Part shown: one piece after another, positions 5,857-6,484 of the stretch | Position numbering within the stretch: position 1 is the first letter of the stretch | Layout: each line of letters starts with the position of its first letter | Origin: Bacteroidales bacterium | GTDB lineage: Bacteria > Bacteroidota > Bacteroidia > Bacteroidales > JAOZTL01 | Assembly (NCBI GenBank): GCA_029942205.1 | Contig: JAOZTL010000190.1 | Coordinates: 1 to 6,484 of the forward strand | DNA length: 6,484 bases | Direction of reading: 5' to 3' | The notes under the pieces: model-generated | What the model saw: only the letters and a program-made list of their open reading frames with translations | Told to the model about the DNA's origin: nothing | The model's database searches: none | Position numbers and translations under genes: made by a program

Positions 5857-6484
5857 TTATTTTTCAGTAATATCCATAAACCCACTAACAAACTCTGCTA
5901 CATTTTCAAATGATTTTTGTTCATAGCCTTCGGGTATTTCAAATACTTCGTCATCCACAGTTATTGATTTCACTTCTATTGCTTTGATTTTCATATTCAT
6001 TCCGTTCAATAATACTTGAAATTCCATTAGAGTTCCTTTTATTTTTCGGAACGGATTATTTTGATTTGGGTTCAAAACATTAATTTGATCGGTATAAAAA
6101 ATGTCTATTTTTCCCTTCGATTGGTCTGGACACTGTACAATTGCTTTTTTACAAAAGTAACCTGCAATTATTTTTGTTTCGTCAGTAAACTCAATAAGTA
6201 TATTCTCCATTCCTTGATAACCAAAAGCCAATGCTTCGGGTTCGGCTTTATACAACATTTTTTCGCCCATAATACGCAACAATGAAATATTCTGTCCCGT
6301 TTCGCCATTTGATAAAAAAACGACTTTGAATGTTCCTAGAAACCCTTCAATAACACTTAATGTTTGATTGTCTTTAAACTTCACAAGCATGTTTTGAGGC
6401 ATAAACGAAATCAGCGGATTGTCGTGTGCATCATCCAAATAACTTATTTCATATTTAATAACACCTTCGCTGGGTTGTTTTTGT
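5857..6484 (-). CDS. GLPGLI/DUF4412-like probable secreted protein, 5' end outside the window
   Basis: A protein of a Bacteroidota family with unknown biochemical role, usually exported. The frame is open to the window edge with 208 codons visible, so the true start and any signal peptide lie beyond base 6484. A TTG at 6436-6438 could be mistaken for a start, but the codons before it (PSEGVIKYEISYLDD) look like the family's first beta strand. Family-like features are the IIAGYFCKKAIV stretch with its conserved Cys, the IDIFYTDQINV strand, then NPFRKIKGTLMEFQVLLNGMNMKIKAIEV, and the closing DEVFEIPEGYEQKSF. The classic GLPGLI core is not exact (KIKGTLMEF instead of KGLPGLILE), so a DUF4412-like label fits as well. 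Repeated beta-strand patterns suggest a beta-rich, possibly LolA/LppX-like fold; that is inference. ftsK follows 137 bases downstream, probably from its own promoter. Confidence 0.7.
   Translation of the reverse strand, partial: QKQPSEGVIKYEISYLDDAHDNPLISFMPQNMLVKFKDNQTLSVIEGFLGTFKVVFLSNGETGQNISLLRIMGEKMLYKAEPEALAFGYQGMENILIEFTDETKIIAGYFCKKAIVQCPDQSKGKIDIFYTDQINVLNPNQNNPFRKIKGTLMEFQVLLNGMNMKIKAIEVKSITVDDEVFEIPEGYEQKSFENVAEFVSGFMDITEK

Overview
The window looks like chromosomal DNA of a low-GC member of the Bacteroidota (Bacteroidetes). The reasons are the long-form PurC, a pyruvate kinase with the RLNTAHQ and AHSFVR variants typical of the phylum, a GLPGLI/DUF4412-like protein (a family largely confined to the phylum), and TAnnTTTG-type promoter elements instead of clear Shine-Dalgarno and sigma70 signals. 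It could belong to Bacteroidales or a related order; the sequence alone does not settle genus or species.

All five genes lie on the minus strand, so they are transcribed from high to low coordinates. In that order: (1) a GLPGLI/DUF4412-like protein whose 5' end lies outside the window (5857-6484); (2) ftsK, a complete 856-residue septal DNA translocase (3149-5719); (3) lolA, a periplasmic lipoprotein chaperone (2391-3050); (4) a 520-base gene-free stretch (1871-2390) holding a strong terminator and three copies of an interspersed repeat; (5) purC (926-1870); (6) pyk (26-871), which is intact through its catalytic core but loses homology at about base 55 and stops at base 26.

The genes are core housekeeping: chromosome segregation at division (FtsK), outer-membrane lipoprotein transport (LolA), purine synthesis (PurC) and glycolysis (Pyk). 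The ftsK-lolA order is also found in Escherichia coli. purC and pyk are 54 bases apart and may be co-transcribed.

The most unusual content is between the genes. A family of small hairpin repeats occurs five times, in or beside three of the four intergenic gaps. The core on one strand is a 4-5 bp stem closed by a GAA triloop, followed on the other strand by a conserved tail (TATTTTATGTTGCTTACGCA-like). Stem bases differ between copies but pairing is mostly kept. Two copies face each other across 2136-2394 and appear to have been inserted between lolA and its terminator. Other points of note are the abrupt loss of pyk homology and an A8-T-A10 coding run in ftsK, where slippage by one base either way would give an N-terminal product of about 306 residues.
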